Shown here: one piece after another, positions 7,661 to 14,617 of the stretch
Numbering within the stretch: the stretch's first letter is position 1
How the letters are laid out: each line of letters opens with the position of its first letter
Assembly: GCF_001426905.1 (NCBI RefSeq)
Contig: NZ_LMFQ01000020.1
Location: 310,001 to 374,000 of the forward strand
Direction of reading: 5' to 3'
Origin: Caulobacter sp. Root1455
Lineage (GTDB): Bacteria; Pseudomonadota; Alphaproteobacteria; Caulobacterales; Caulobacteraceae
Length of the DNA stretch: 64,000 bases
Notes under the pieces: generated by a model
What the model was told of the DNA's origin: nothing
The model's input: the letters and a program-made list of their open reading frames with translations, nothing else
Databases searched by the model: none
Made by a program: the position numbers and the translations under genes

Positions 7661-8212
7661 ATGTTTATGGGGTGGCGGACGGTGGGCGAGGCGACGCAAG
7701 CCAGAACCTGCGGCGACTGCGGGATGTGTTGCAAGGTCCTGCACATCAGCGAGCTGGACAAGCCGGCCGGCCAGTGGTGCGGCGTGTTCCGCAAGGGCGC
7801 GGGCTGCGGCGACTACGAGGGCCGGCCCCAGGCCTGCCGGAGCTTCCACTGCCTGTGGCTGACCTCGGAAAGGCTGGACGCCGCCTGGCGGCCCGACAAG
7901 GCCGGCTTCCTGATGTACCCCGACCGCGACGGCAAGCGGCTGAACGTGGTGGTCGATCCGGGCAAGCCGGCGTCGTGGCGGCGCGAGCCCTACTATTCGC
8001 GGCTCAAGGCCATGTCGCAGCGGGCCTATGAAGGCTACGAGCTGCTGATCTGCATCGGCGACCGCCGGGTGGTGATGTTCCCCACCGAGGACGTCGACCT
8101 GGGCGTGCTCAATCCCGACCACAAGCTGGTCAGCGGCTATGTCGACAAGGACGGCGACAAGGTCCCGTTCGCCATGGTGCTGAGCGACGTAGAGGCGGCG
8201 GAAGCCTCCTAG
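7661..8212 (+). CDS. CxxCxxCC (YkgJ/UPF0153-like) metal-binding protein
   Basis: A 183-residue protein. Near the N-terminus it has the cluster TCGDCGMCCKVL and then CGVF, GAGCGDY and ACRSFHC. This is the cysteine set of the putative zinc/iron-chelating family that includes YkgJ. The rest (LTSERLDAAWRPDKAGFLMYP onward) is soluble alpha/beta sequence with no recognised domain. The start is uncertain: ATG at 7661 or 7667, or GTG at 7682, with no strong ribosome site for any. It lies between two repeat elements, which suggests an independent transcript. Metal identity and role are unknown. Confidence 0.78.
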   Translation: MFMGWRTVGEATQARTCGDCGMCCKVLHISELDKPAGQWCGVFRKGAGCGDYEGRPQACRSFHCLWLTSERLDAAWRPDKAGFLMYPDRDGKRLNVVVDPGKPASWRREPYYSRLKAMSQRAYEGYELLICIGDRRVVMFPTEDVDLGVLNPDHKLVSGYVDKDGDKVPFAMVLSDVEAAEAS

Positions 8213-8220
8213 CTTCTTGG

Positions 8221-8328
8221 GTTGTCATCCCGGAAAGCGCGCGGCGCTTGTCCGGGACCCAGGTGAACCCCACCGCACCCAGCCCCCTAGGTCCCGGACA
8301 GCCTCTACGAGGCTTCCGGGATGACAAC
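8221..8328. repeat. Intergenic inverted-repeat element, type C (GTTGTCATCCCGGAA)
   Basis: The arms at 8221-8235 and 8314-8328 are 15-bp perfect inverses. Inner arms at 8250-8259 and 8290-8299 (GTCCGGGACC and its inverse) pair as well. It forms a long interrupted hairpin between the convergent CxxCxxCC protein and epimerase genes. The ATGACAACC-like edge resembles the sequence beside the repeat in cydC, so types A and C may be related. Confidence 0.8.
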
Positions 8329-8358
8329 CGTGAGGGGCGACTTCTCGCAATCGCCCCC

Positions 8359-9234
8359 TCAGAACTTCGGCCTGAACTCCCGCGGCGCCCAGCCGAAGTC
8401 GTTTCGCGCCGGGGCGTCGTCGAAGGTCAGGTCCTGGGCCATGCGGTCGCCCATGGTCGCCGTGGCGCCGGGATAGAACGGCTTGGCCAGGGTCAGCAGC
8501 AGGCGAAACAGCCAGGCCGGCAGGGGCAGGATCGCCGGCCGACGGCCGAGGCCCGCATAGATCCGCTCGGCCATCGTCCGGTAGGTCAGGGTCTCGCCGC
8601 CGACCAGGTCATAGGCCTTGTCCCGCGCGGCCGGGGCCTTGGCGGCGGCGATCGCGCCTCCGGCCAGGTCGTCGGCGTGCACCGGCTGGCGCAGACCCTC
8701 GCCCTTGCCCGACAGCGGCAGCACCTTGAAGCGGCGGATCAGGCCGGCCAGGCGGCTGACATTGGCGTCGCGCCCTTCGAGATAGATCAGGGTCGGCCGC
8801 AGGATGGTCCAGGCCACGCCGTGCTCGGCGCAGAACGTCTCGACCTTGGCCTCGGACTCGGCCAGGGCCTTGGCGACGGCCCGCTCGGAGGCCTCCGACG
8901 AATCCTGCTTGGTGAAGCGGCTGGTCGAGGAGAAGGCGACCAGCCTTGTCATGCCGCGCGCCTTCAAGGCGGGCAGGGCCTGGGGCAGCAGCCAGATCGG
9001 CGACAGCGAGAACACCGTGGCGATCGGCGGCAGCTCGCCGGCCAGGTTCGGGTCGGCCAGGTCGCCGTCCACCCAGCAGACGTCGTCGCTGGGCGGCCGT
9101 CGGCTCAGCGAGATGGGCGTGATCCCCACGGCGTTCAGCCGCGCCAGCAGGAACTCGCCGATCAGGCTGGTGGCCCCCAGAACCAGGACGGGCGAGGTCA
9201 GGCCGGAAGGGGAGGGGAGGGTTTCAGCGTCCAT
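8359..9234 (-). CDS. NAD(P)-dependent epimerase/SDR-family protein
   Basis: A 291-residue atypical short-chain dehydrogenase. The N-terminal Rossmann motif is VLVLGATSLIGEFLLARL. It is followed by a GDLADP segment, a SSTSRFT region at the position of the catalytic Ser, and WTILRPTLIYLEGRDANVS, typical of NAD(P)-binding epimerase/NmrA-like proteins. The YxxxK active-site pair of classical SDRs is not evident, so an enzymatic role is uncertain. The ATG at 9232-9234 (MDAETLPSPS) is preferred over upstream in-frame codons that run into the next gene's promoter. It is divergent from the YjbR-like gene. Confidence 0.8.
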   Translation of the reverse strand: MDAETLPSPSGLTSPVLVLGATSLIGEFLLARLNAVGITPISLSRRPPSDDVCWVDGDLADPNLAGELPPIATVFSLSPIWLLPQALPALKARGMTRLVAFSSTSRFTKQDSSEASERAVAKALAESEAKVETFCAEHGVAWTILRPTLIYLEGRDANVSRLAGLIRRFKVLPLSGKGEGLRQPVHADDLAGGAIAAAKAPAARDKAYDLVGGETLTYRTMAERIYAGLGRRPAILPLPAWLFRLLLTLAKPFYPGATATMGDRMAQDLTFDDAPARNDFGWAPREFRPKF

Positions 9235-9280
9235 CTTTCCCCTATAGTCGCGCCGCAAGCGGCGACCCAGGACTTTGGTC

Positions 9281-9640
9281 ATGACCTTCGATGATGTTCG
9301 CGCCTTCGCCTTCAAACTGCCCGGCGTGGCCGACGGGACGGCCTACGGCCATCCGTGCCTGAAGGCGCACGGCAAGTTCCTGACCCGCGTGTGGGATGAT
9401 GGCGACACCCTGGTCTGCCCGGGGGTCACGTTCGACGAGCGCGAGATGCTGATCGAGGCCGAGCCCGAGACCTTTTTCGTCACCGACCACTACCGGAGCT
9501 ATCCCTATGTGCTGATCCGCCTGTCGCGGGTCGACGCCGCCACGGTGGAGCGGTTCCTCGAGCGACAGTGGCGCGATCGGGCGCCGAAGAAGGTGCTCGC
9601 GGCCTACGACGCGGCCCGGGACGCGACGAAGGGCGGCTGA
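9281..9640 (+). CDS. MmcQ/YjbR family DNA-binding-like protein
   Basis: A 119-residue protein starting MTFDDVRAFAFKLPGVADGTAYGHPCLKAHGKF, the characteristic opening of the YjbR/MmcQ family (CyaY-like fold). The later part ERFLERQWRDRAPKKVLAAY also fits. An AGGA eight bases before the ATG at 9281 decides the start over a TTG two codons upstream. E. coli YjbR binds DNA weakly in vitro, but the physiological role of the family is unclear. No operon partner is evident; the aldo/keto reductase follows after 63 bp. Confidence 0.83.
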   Translation: MTFDDVRAFAFKLPGVADGTAYGHPCLKAHGKFLTRVWDDGDTLVCPGVTFDEREMLIEAEPETFFVTDHYRSYPYVLIRLSRVDAATVERFLERQWRDRAPKKVLAAYDAARDATKGG

Positions 9641-9703
9641 CGCGGAAGGCGCGAGCGCCTATATCGGCAGACCTCCTCCTCCCTCGCCCTTGGAAGATCC
9701 GTC

Positions 9704-10543
9704 ATGCCCCATTCCATCCCCGACATCCGCGCGGGCGACGTGGCCATGCCGGTCATCGGCCTGGGCACCTGGCAGCTTGACGATGGCGCCGCCCAGCCGA
9801 TCGTCGAGAAGGCGCTGGAGCTGGGCTACCGCCACATCGACACCGCCCAGGCCTATCGCAACGAGCAGGACGTCGGGGCGGCCCTGGCGGCGACCGGCGT
9901 GCCGCGCGACCAGATCTTCCTGACCACCAAGGTCTGGGTCGACCAGTTCGCCCAGGGCGACCTGCAGCGGTCGGTCGAGGGGAGCCTCAAGCGCCTGAGG
10001 GCGCCGCAGGTCGACCTGCTGCTGCTGCACTGGCCCAAGCCCAAGCCGGCCCTGGCCGAGACCATGGCGGCGCTGAACGACGTCCACGCCCGCGGCCTGG
10101 CCCGCGCCATCGGCCTGTCGAACTTTCCCTCGGTCCTGATGGCCAAGGCCCAGGCGGCCTCGGAAGCGCCGATCGCCACCAACCAGGTCGAGTACCATCC
10201 CTACCTGTCGCAGAAGACCTTGCTGGCCAAGGCCAAGGCGATGGGCTCGACGATCACCGCCTGGTCGCCCCTGGCCCAGGGCAAGGTGGCGACCGACCCG
10301 GTGCTGATCGAGATCGGCGAGGCCCACGGCAAGACCCCGGGCCAGGTGACCCTGCGCTGGCAGGTCCAGCAGCGCGTCGCGACCATCCCGCGGACCCGCA
10401 ACCCGGCCCGCCTGGCCGAGAACTTCGACATCTTCGACTTCGCCCTGTCGGACGCCGAGATGGCGCGGATCTTCGCCCTGGCCCGGCCGGACGGGCGGCT
10501 GGGAAACTGGCTGGATCCGGCGTTCGCGTGGGACGTGGATTGA
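9704..10543 (+). CDS. Aldo/keto reductase
   Basis: A 279-residue NADPH-dependent reductase of the 2,5-diketo-gluconate reductase/AKR5 type. The catalytic tetrad is visible: Asp and Tyr in HIDTAQAYRNEQDVG (about residues 45-59), Lys in FLTTKVW (about 74) and His in LLLLHWPKP (about 106). The signature AIGLSNFPSVLM and the nucleotide-binding IPRTRNPARLAEN are present near 143 and 229. All expected residues are there. It likely reduces aldehydes or ketones in the cytosol. It is convergent with PPK2 across a 24-bp gap. Confidence 0.92.
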   Translation: MPHSIPDIRAGDVAMPVIGLGTWQLDDGAAQPIVEKALELGYRHIDTAQAYRNEQDVGAALAATGVPRDQIFLTTKVWVDQFAQGDLQRSVEGSLKRLRAPQVDLLLLHWPKPKPALAETMAALNDVHARGLARAIGLSNFPSVLMAKAQAASEAPIATNQVEYHPYLSQKTLLAKAKAMGSTITAWSPLAQGKVATDPVLIEIGEAHGKTPGQVTLRWQVQQRVATIPRTRNPARLAENFDIFDFALSDAEMARIFALARPDGRLGNWLDPAFAWDVD

Positions 10544-10567
10544 GGCCCTCGACCAGAGGGGAAGGAT

Positions 10568-11329
10568 CTACCGCGCCAGTCGTCCGTCCGTCAGCGCCGT
10601 CGGCTCGAAGCTGAAGATCACCTCCGGGTCCGGTGACTTGACGCCCTTCAGCAGCTTCTTGGGCGCCGCGACATGCAGGATCCAGCGCAGGATGTTCAGC
10701 CGCGCGGCCTTCTTGTGGTTGGCGCGCACGCAGATCCACGGGACCGGCGTGGAGTGGGTGCGCATCAGCATCTCGTCGCGGGCCGCCGTATAGTCGTCCC
10801 ACTTGGCCTGGGCCACGGCGTCCAGGTCGCTGACCTTGAAGGCCTTCAGCGGCTCCTCGCGGCGGGCCTTCAGACGCTTGGCCTGGGTCTCCTGGTCGAT
10901 GTCGAGCCAGAACTTGGTCATCCTGACCCCGTTCTCCACCAGCATCAGCTCGAAGGCCGGTGCGTCGCGCAGGAACTGCTCCTGCTCCTGGGGCGTGGAA
11001 AAGCCCATCACCCGCTCGACCCCGGCGCGGTTGTACCAGGAGCGGTTGAACACCACGGCCTCGCCGGCGGCGGGCAGGTGGCGGACATAGCGCTGGAAGT
11101 ACCACTCGCTTCGCTCGCGGTCGCTGGGCGCGGGCAGCGACATCACGCGGGTGGCGCGGCGGTGGGCGTGTTCGGTCACCCGGGCGATGGCCCCGTCCTT
11201 GCCGGCGGCGTCGCGGCCCTCGAACAGGGTCACCGTCTTCCAGCCCTCCTTGATCGCCTGCCGCTGCAGGCCGATCAGCGCCAGCTGCAGATCGCGGAGC
11301 TCGGCTTCGTAGTCTTCGGACTTGCTCAT
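10568..11329 (-). CDS. ppk2: Polyphosphate kinase 2
   Basis: A 253-residue single-domain PPK2, which transfers phosphate between polyphosphate and nucleotides (GDP/ADP to GTP/ATP). Walker A is FEGRDAAGKDG near residue 42. The lid and Walker B region is VVFNRSWYNRAGVERVMGF, and the helix segment RTHSTPVPWICVRANHKKAARLN is typical. The Asp usually written as the first residue of DRSWYNR is Asn here, a variant I have seen in related sequences but cannot verify. The ATG at 11327-11329 fits family length. It is divergent from rsmE with 46 bp between starts. Confidence 0.9.
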   Translation of the reverse strand: MSKSEDYEAELRDLQLALIGLQRQAIKEGWKTVTLFEGRDAAGKDGAIARVTEHAHRRATRVMSLPAPSDRERSEWYFQRYVRHLPAAGEAVVFNRSWYNRAGVERVMGFSTPQEQEQFLRDAPAFELMLVENGVRMTKFWLDIDQETQAKRLKARREEPLKAFKVSDLDAVAQAKWDDYTAARDEMLMRTHSTPVPWICVRANHKKAARLNILRWILHVAAPKKLLKGVKSPDPEVIFSFEPTALTDGRLAR

Positions 11330-11375
11330 GGCGCGAGCCTACCCCCGGACGGTTCAGTTGCGCTAGAAGAGCGGC

Positions 11376-12092
11376 ATGATCCGTCTTTTCGTTCCCCATC
11401 CGCTCAAGGCCGGCGCCGGCGTCGCGCCCACCGTCGACCAGTCGCGTTACCTGACCGCCGTGATGCGGCTCAATGTCGGCGACGAGATCCTGGTGTTCAA
11501 CGGCCAGGACGGCGAATGGCGCTGCAGCCTGACCGAGGCCGGCAAGCGCGGATGCCTGCTGCGCTGCGAGGCCCAGACCCGCGCGCAGGACCACGCCCCC
11601 GACCTCGACCTGGTGATCGCCATGGTCAAGCGCGGTCGTGTCGAGACCATCGTCGAAAAGGCCGCCGAGCTGGGCGCGCGCCGGGTGCGCCTGACCCAGA
11701 CGCGGCGGACCAATGTCGACTTCCTCAAGCTGGGCCGCCTGGACGCCATCGCCATCGAGGCCGCCGAACAGACGGGCCGCCTGGACGTGCCGACCATCGA
11801 CGACCCCATGAAGCTGGACAAGATCCTCGATACCTGGGATCCGGCCCGCCGCCTGGTCTTCTGCGACGAGGGCGGCGACGCCAAGGGCATGATCGAGGCC
11901 CTGGCCGGGACGTCGGCTCCCGCCGCGATCCTGATCGGTCCGGAAGGCGGCTTCGCGCCGGAGGAGCGCGAGCGCCTGCGGTCGCTGCCCTTCGTCATCC
12001 CGGTGTCCTTGGGCCCTCGCATCCTGCGCGCCGACACCGCCGCCATCGCCGCCATGACCTTGTGGCAGGCGGCGGTCGGGGATTGGCGGTAG
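11376..12092 (+). CDS. rsmE: 16S rRNA (uracil1498-N3)-methyltransferase
   Basis: A 238-residue SPOUT-class methyltransferase that modifies U1498 of 16S rRNA. It shows the PUA-like N-terminus (MIRLFVPHPLK...YLTAVMRLNVGDEILVFNGQDGEW). The knotted SAM site has motifs LIGPEGGFAPEERERL (near 187) and LGPRILRADTAAIAAMTLWQ (near 213). The region VETIVEKAAELGARRVRLTQTRR is also diagnostic. The gene order rsmE-gshA on one strand is common in alphaproteobacteria. Confidence 0.95.
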   Translation: MIRLFVPHPLKAGAGVAPTVDQSRYLTAVMRLNVGDEILVFNGQDGEWRCSLTEAGKRGCLLRCEAQTRAQDHAPDLDLVIAMVKRGRVETIVEKAAELGARRVRLTQTRRTNVDFLKLGRLDAIAIEAAEQTGRLDVPTIDDPMKLDKILDTWDPARRLVFCDEGGDAKGMIEALAGTSAPAAILIGPEGGFAPEERERLRSLPFVIPVSLGPRILRADTAAIAAMTLWQAAVGDWR

Positions 12093-12227
12093 CAGGGTCT
12101 GTTGCGAAAGGCTGGGCGGCCCCCTTGAGGTTCGCTAAGAAAACGCCCAACTGCGCAGCACGATAGTTCGCGGCCTGGTCGGAGGGACGTCCCCTCCCTT
12201 CTTGAAGCGTGTTTGGGAGGGAAGCCG

Positions 12228-13586
12228 ATGGCCGAAGCCATGAGCCAGGAGCGTCCGCTGACGCTGGACGATCTGACCGCCTATTTCGCACAGGGCTCCA
12301 AGCCCAAGGACCAGTTCCGCGTGGGCGCCGAACACGAGAAGTTCGGCTTCTACCTGGGCTCGCACGCGCCGGTTCCCTACGAGGGCGACAAGGGCGTGCA
12401 CGCTCTGCTGACCGGCCTGCAGCGCTTCGGTTGGAAGCCGGTGATGGAAGGTCCGACGATCATCGGGCTTGAGCGCAACGGCGCCAATGTCAGCCTGGAG
12501 CCGGGCGGCCAGTTCGAGCTCAGCGGCGCGCCGCTCAAGACCATGCACGACATCTGCGAGGAGACCGGCCAGCACCTGGACGAGGTCAAGGCCGTGGCCG
12601 ACGAACTGGGCCTGGGCTTCCTGGGGCTGGGCTTCTCGCCGGTGTGGAAGCGCGAAGACGTGCCGGTGATGCCCAAGGGGCGGTACGTCATCATGCGCAA
12701 CTACATGCCCAAGGTCGGCGGGCTGGGCCTGGACATGATGCTGCGCACCTGCACGGTGCAGGCCAATCTGGACTTCTCCAGCGAAGCCGACATGGTCGCC
12801 AAGTTCCGCATGAGCCTGGCCCTGCAGCCGATTGCCACGGCCCTGTTCGCCAATTCGCCGTTCACCGAGGGCAAGCCCAATGGCTTCCTGTCGGCCCGCG
12901 CCAACGTCTGGACCGACACCGACGCCGACCGCACGGGCTTGCTGGACTTCGTGTTCGAGGACGGTTTCGATTTCGAGCGCTACGCCCGCTACGCGCTGGA
13001 CGTGCCGATGTACTTCGCCAAGCGCGGCGACAGGTACATCGACCTGGCGGGCCGCAACTTCCGCGACTTCATCGACGGCAAGATCCCCGAACTGCCGGGC
13101 GAGCACGCCTCGATCAAGGACTGGGCCGACCACACCACCACCCTGTTCCCCGAAGTGCGGTTGAAGACCTATCTGGAGATGCGCGGCGCCGACGCCGGGC
13201 CGTGGAGCCGTCTCTGCGCCCTGCCGGCCCTGTGGACGGGCGTGTTCTACGACGACGCGGCCCTGGCCGCGGCCTGGGACCTCTGCAAGCATTGGACGGC
13301 CGAGGACCGCGCCGGCCTGCGCCGCGACGTGCCGAAACTGGGCTTGAAGGCCGTGGTGGCCGGCCGCACGGCCCAGGACGTGGCCAAGGATTTCGTGGCC
13401 ATCGCCAAGTCGGGCCTGAAGTCGCGCGCCCAGCTGAATGGCGGCTTCCTGGACGAGGCGATCTATCTGGGCGACCTCGAAGAGATCGCCGCCAGCGGCA
13501 TCACTCCGGCCGAGCGGCTGCTGTCGCTCTACAACGGCGCCTGGAACGGCGACATCAACCGGGTGTTCGAGGACTTCGCGTACTGA
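12228..13586 (+). CDS. gshA: Glutamate-cysteine ligase, plant/alphaproteobacterial type
   Basis: A 452-residue enzyme catalysing gamma-glutamylcysteine formation, the first step of glutathione synthesis. It belongs to the GCS2-type plant/alphaproteobacterial class, shown by FRVGAEHEKFGFYL near residue 37, the ERNGANVSLEPGGQFELSGAPL block near 87, MRNYMPKVGGLGLDMMLRTCTVQ near 155, and the closing LYNGAWNGDINRVFE. A strong GGGAGGG six bases before the ATG at 12228 decides this start over an upstream TTG. It follows rsmE by 135 bp. The nearby gloB uses glutathione thioesters, so the two are linked by metabolism. Confidence 0.95.
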   Translation: MAEAMSQERPLTLDDLTAYFAQGSKPKDQFRVGAEHEKFGFYLGSHAPVPYEGDKGVHALLTGLQRFGWKPVMEGPTIIGLERNGANVSLEPGGQFELSGAPLKTMHDICEETGQHLDEVKAVADELGLGFLGLGFSPVWKREDVPVMPKGRYVIMRNYMPKVGGLGLDMMLRTCTVQANLDFSSEADMVAKFRMSLALQPIATALFANSPFTEGKPNGFLSARANVWTDTDADRTGLLDFVFEDGFDFERYARYALDVPMYFAKRGDRYIDLAGRNFRDFIDGKIPELPGEHASIKDWADHTTTLFPEVRLKTYLEMRGADAGPWSRLCALPALWTGVFYDDAALAAAWDLCKHWTAEDRAGLRRDVPKLGLKAVVAGRTAQDVAKDFVAIAKSGLKSRAQLNGGFLDEAIYLGDLEEIAASGITPAERLLSLYNGAWNGDINRVFEDFAY

Positions 13587-13610
13587 GGCGCGGGGAGCGC
13601 GCCCCGGCGG

Positions 13611-13766
13611 TCAGAAGATCGCGCGGACCGCCGCGATGATCCCGACCCACGCCAGGACGCTGGTCAACACCACCGCCAGCCGGCCCCAGGCCAGCTTCGC
13701 GCGAGCGGGGCGTGACAGCGTGCCGGACGACGGCCGCAAACCGGAATCATAACCGACGTAAGCCAC
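13611..13766 (-). CDS. Small C-terminally anchored membrane protein (51 aa)
   Basis: A GTG at 13764-13766 with a well-spaced GGGAG seven bases upstream opens 51 codons. The product begins MAYVGYDSGLRPSSG, continues as a basic soluble part and ends in one hydrophobic segment LAVVLTSVLAWVGIIAAVRAIF. This is a tail-anchor or single-span topology. The frame is open to another GTG at 13805, but the ribosome site favours the shorter form. It is convergent with gshA. There is no family assignment; coding status is supported by the ribosome site and topology. Confidence 0.55.
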   Translation of the reverse strand: MAYVGYDSGLRPSSGTLSRPARAKLAWGRLAVVLTSVLAWVGIIAAVRAIF

Positions 13767-13879
13767 GACGTTTCTCCCAGGGCGCCTCTCTGCGGGAGGC
13801 TTCACGCTTCAGCGTTCAGGCCATTGCAGCGCTTGAAAGGTTAACGAACACTTTACAGTTGCAGGTGGTGGAACGTGGC

Positions 13880-14434
13880 TCAGATCGATCCGGTTCCCTC
13901 GTAGGGCCGCGCCACCGTCCCGGGTCCGTCCTCGCGGATGTCGTCGCCCTCCCAGGCCTGGTCGTCGGGCATCGAGACGTTGGCCTCCCAGTGCTCGGCC
14001 TGGCTGGCGCCGGAGCCGCTGTCGGTGTGGCGGACCACCTCGTTGACGTCGATGGCCTTGGTTTCTGCCGCGGTCAGGCCGGCGCGCTTGAAGTCCACAT
14101 GCTCGGGATAGAAGGCCAGGCGACCGGCGATCTGGCTGACGCCGGGCAGGGGGTTCTCGTACGACCAGACCGCGTTCTCGATGATCTGGGCGTCGCGATG
14201 GATCGTGTAGTAGCTGGCCTGGCCCTTGTGGGGGCAGTAGGTGACCTTGTCGGTCTTCCGCAGGAAGTCCATGGCCACGTCGGCGCGCGGGAAGTAGCGC
14301 ACCGGGGCGTAGTCGGCCTCCTTGAGCACCAGCACATCGCCGCTGTCGGCGATCTCGTGGCCCTCGAAAAGCACCTCCACCCGCCCGTCTTCGCGCGAGC
14401 AGGTGATGGGATGGTCCTGGGTCGGATTGGTCAT
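13880..14434 (-). CDS. DUF427 domain protein
   Basis: A 184-residue protein containing the DUF427 pattern: VEVLFEGHEIADSGDVLVLKEADYAPVRYFPRADV, then KTDKVTYCPHKGQASYYTI with the conserved CPxKGxAxYY motif, and WSYENPLPGVSQIAGRLAFYPEHVD. Members are small soluble beta proteins of unknown function, often single-copy in proteobacteria. A C-terminal extension of about 60 residues, rich in Glu, Asp and Gly, lies beyond the domain and looks unstructured. The ATG at 14432-14434 matches the domain start. It is divergent from the POT transporter gene. Confidence 0.88.
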   Translation of the reverse strand: MTNPTQDHPITCSREDGRVEVLFEGHEIADSGDVLVLKEADYAPVRYFPRADVAMDFLRKTDKVTYCPHKGQASYYTIHRDAQIIENAVWSYENPLPGVSQIAGRLAFYPEHVDFKRAGLTAAETKAIDVNEVVRHTDSGSGASQAEHWEANVSMPDDQAWEGDDIREDGPGTVARPYEGTGSI

Positions 14435-14617
14435 GATGAATCTCCCGCCTGACAGGGGCGTCGCCTAGGAAACGCGCGGCGGGGGAGCCCGGGTCCGAAG
14501 CGGCAAGCCATTGCTTGTGAAACGCAAAGCGCCGTGATCTTCTCCCCGCCAATTGGGGAGGGGAGGGCGAAACCACCTGTCGGTCGCCCGACCACTTGTA
14601 CGTTTCAAGGTTCGTGA

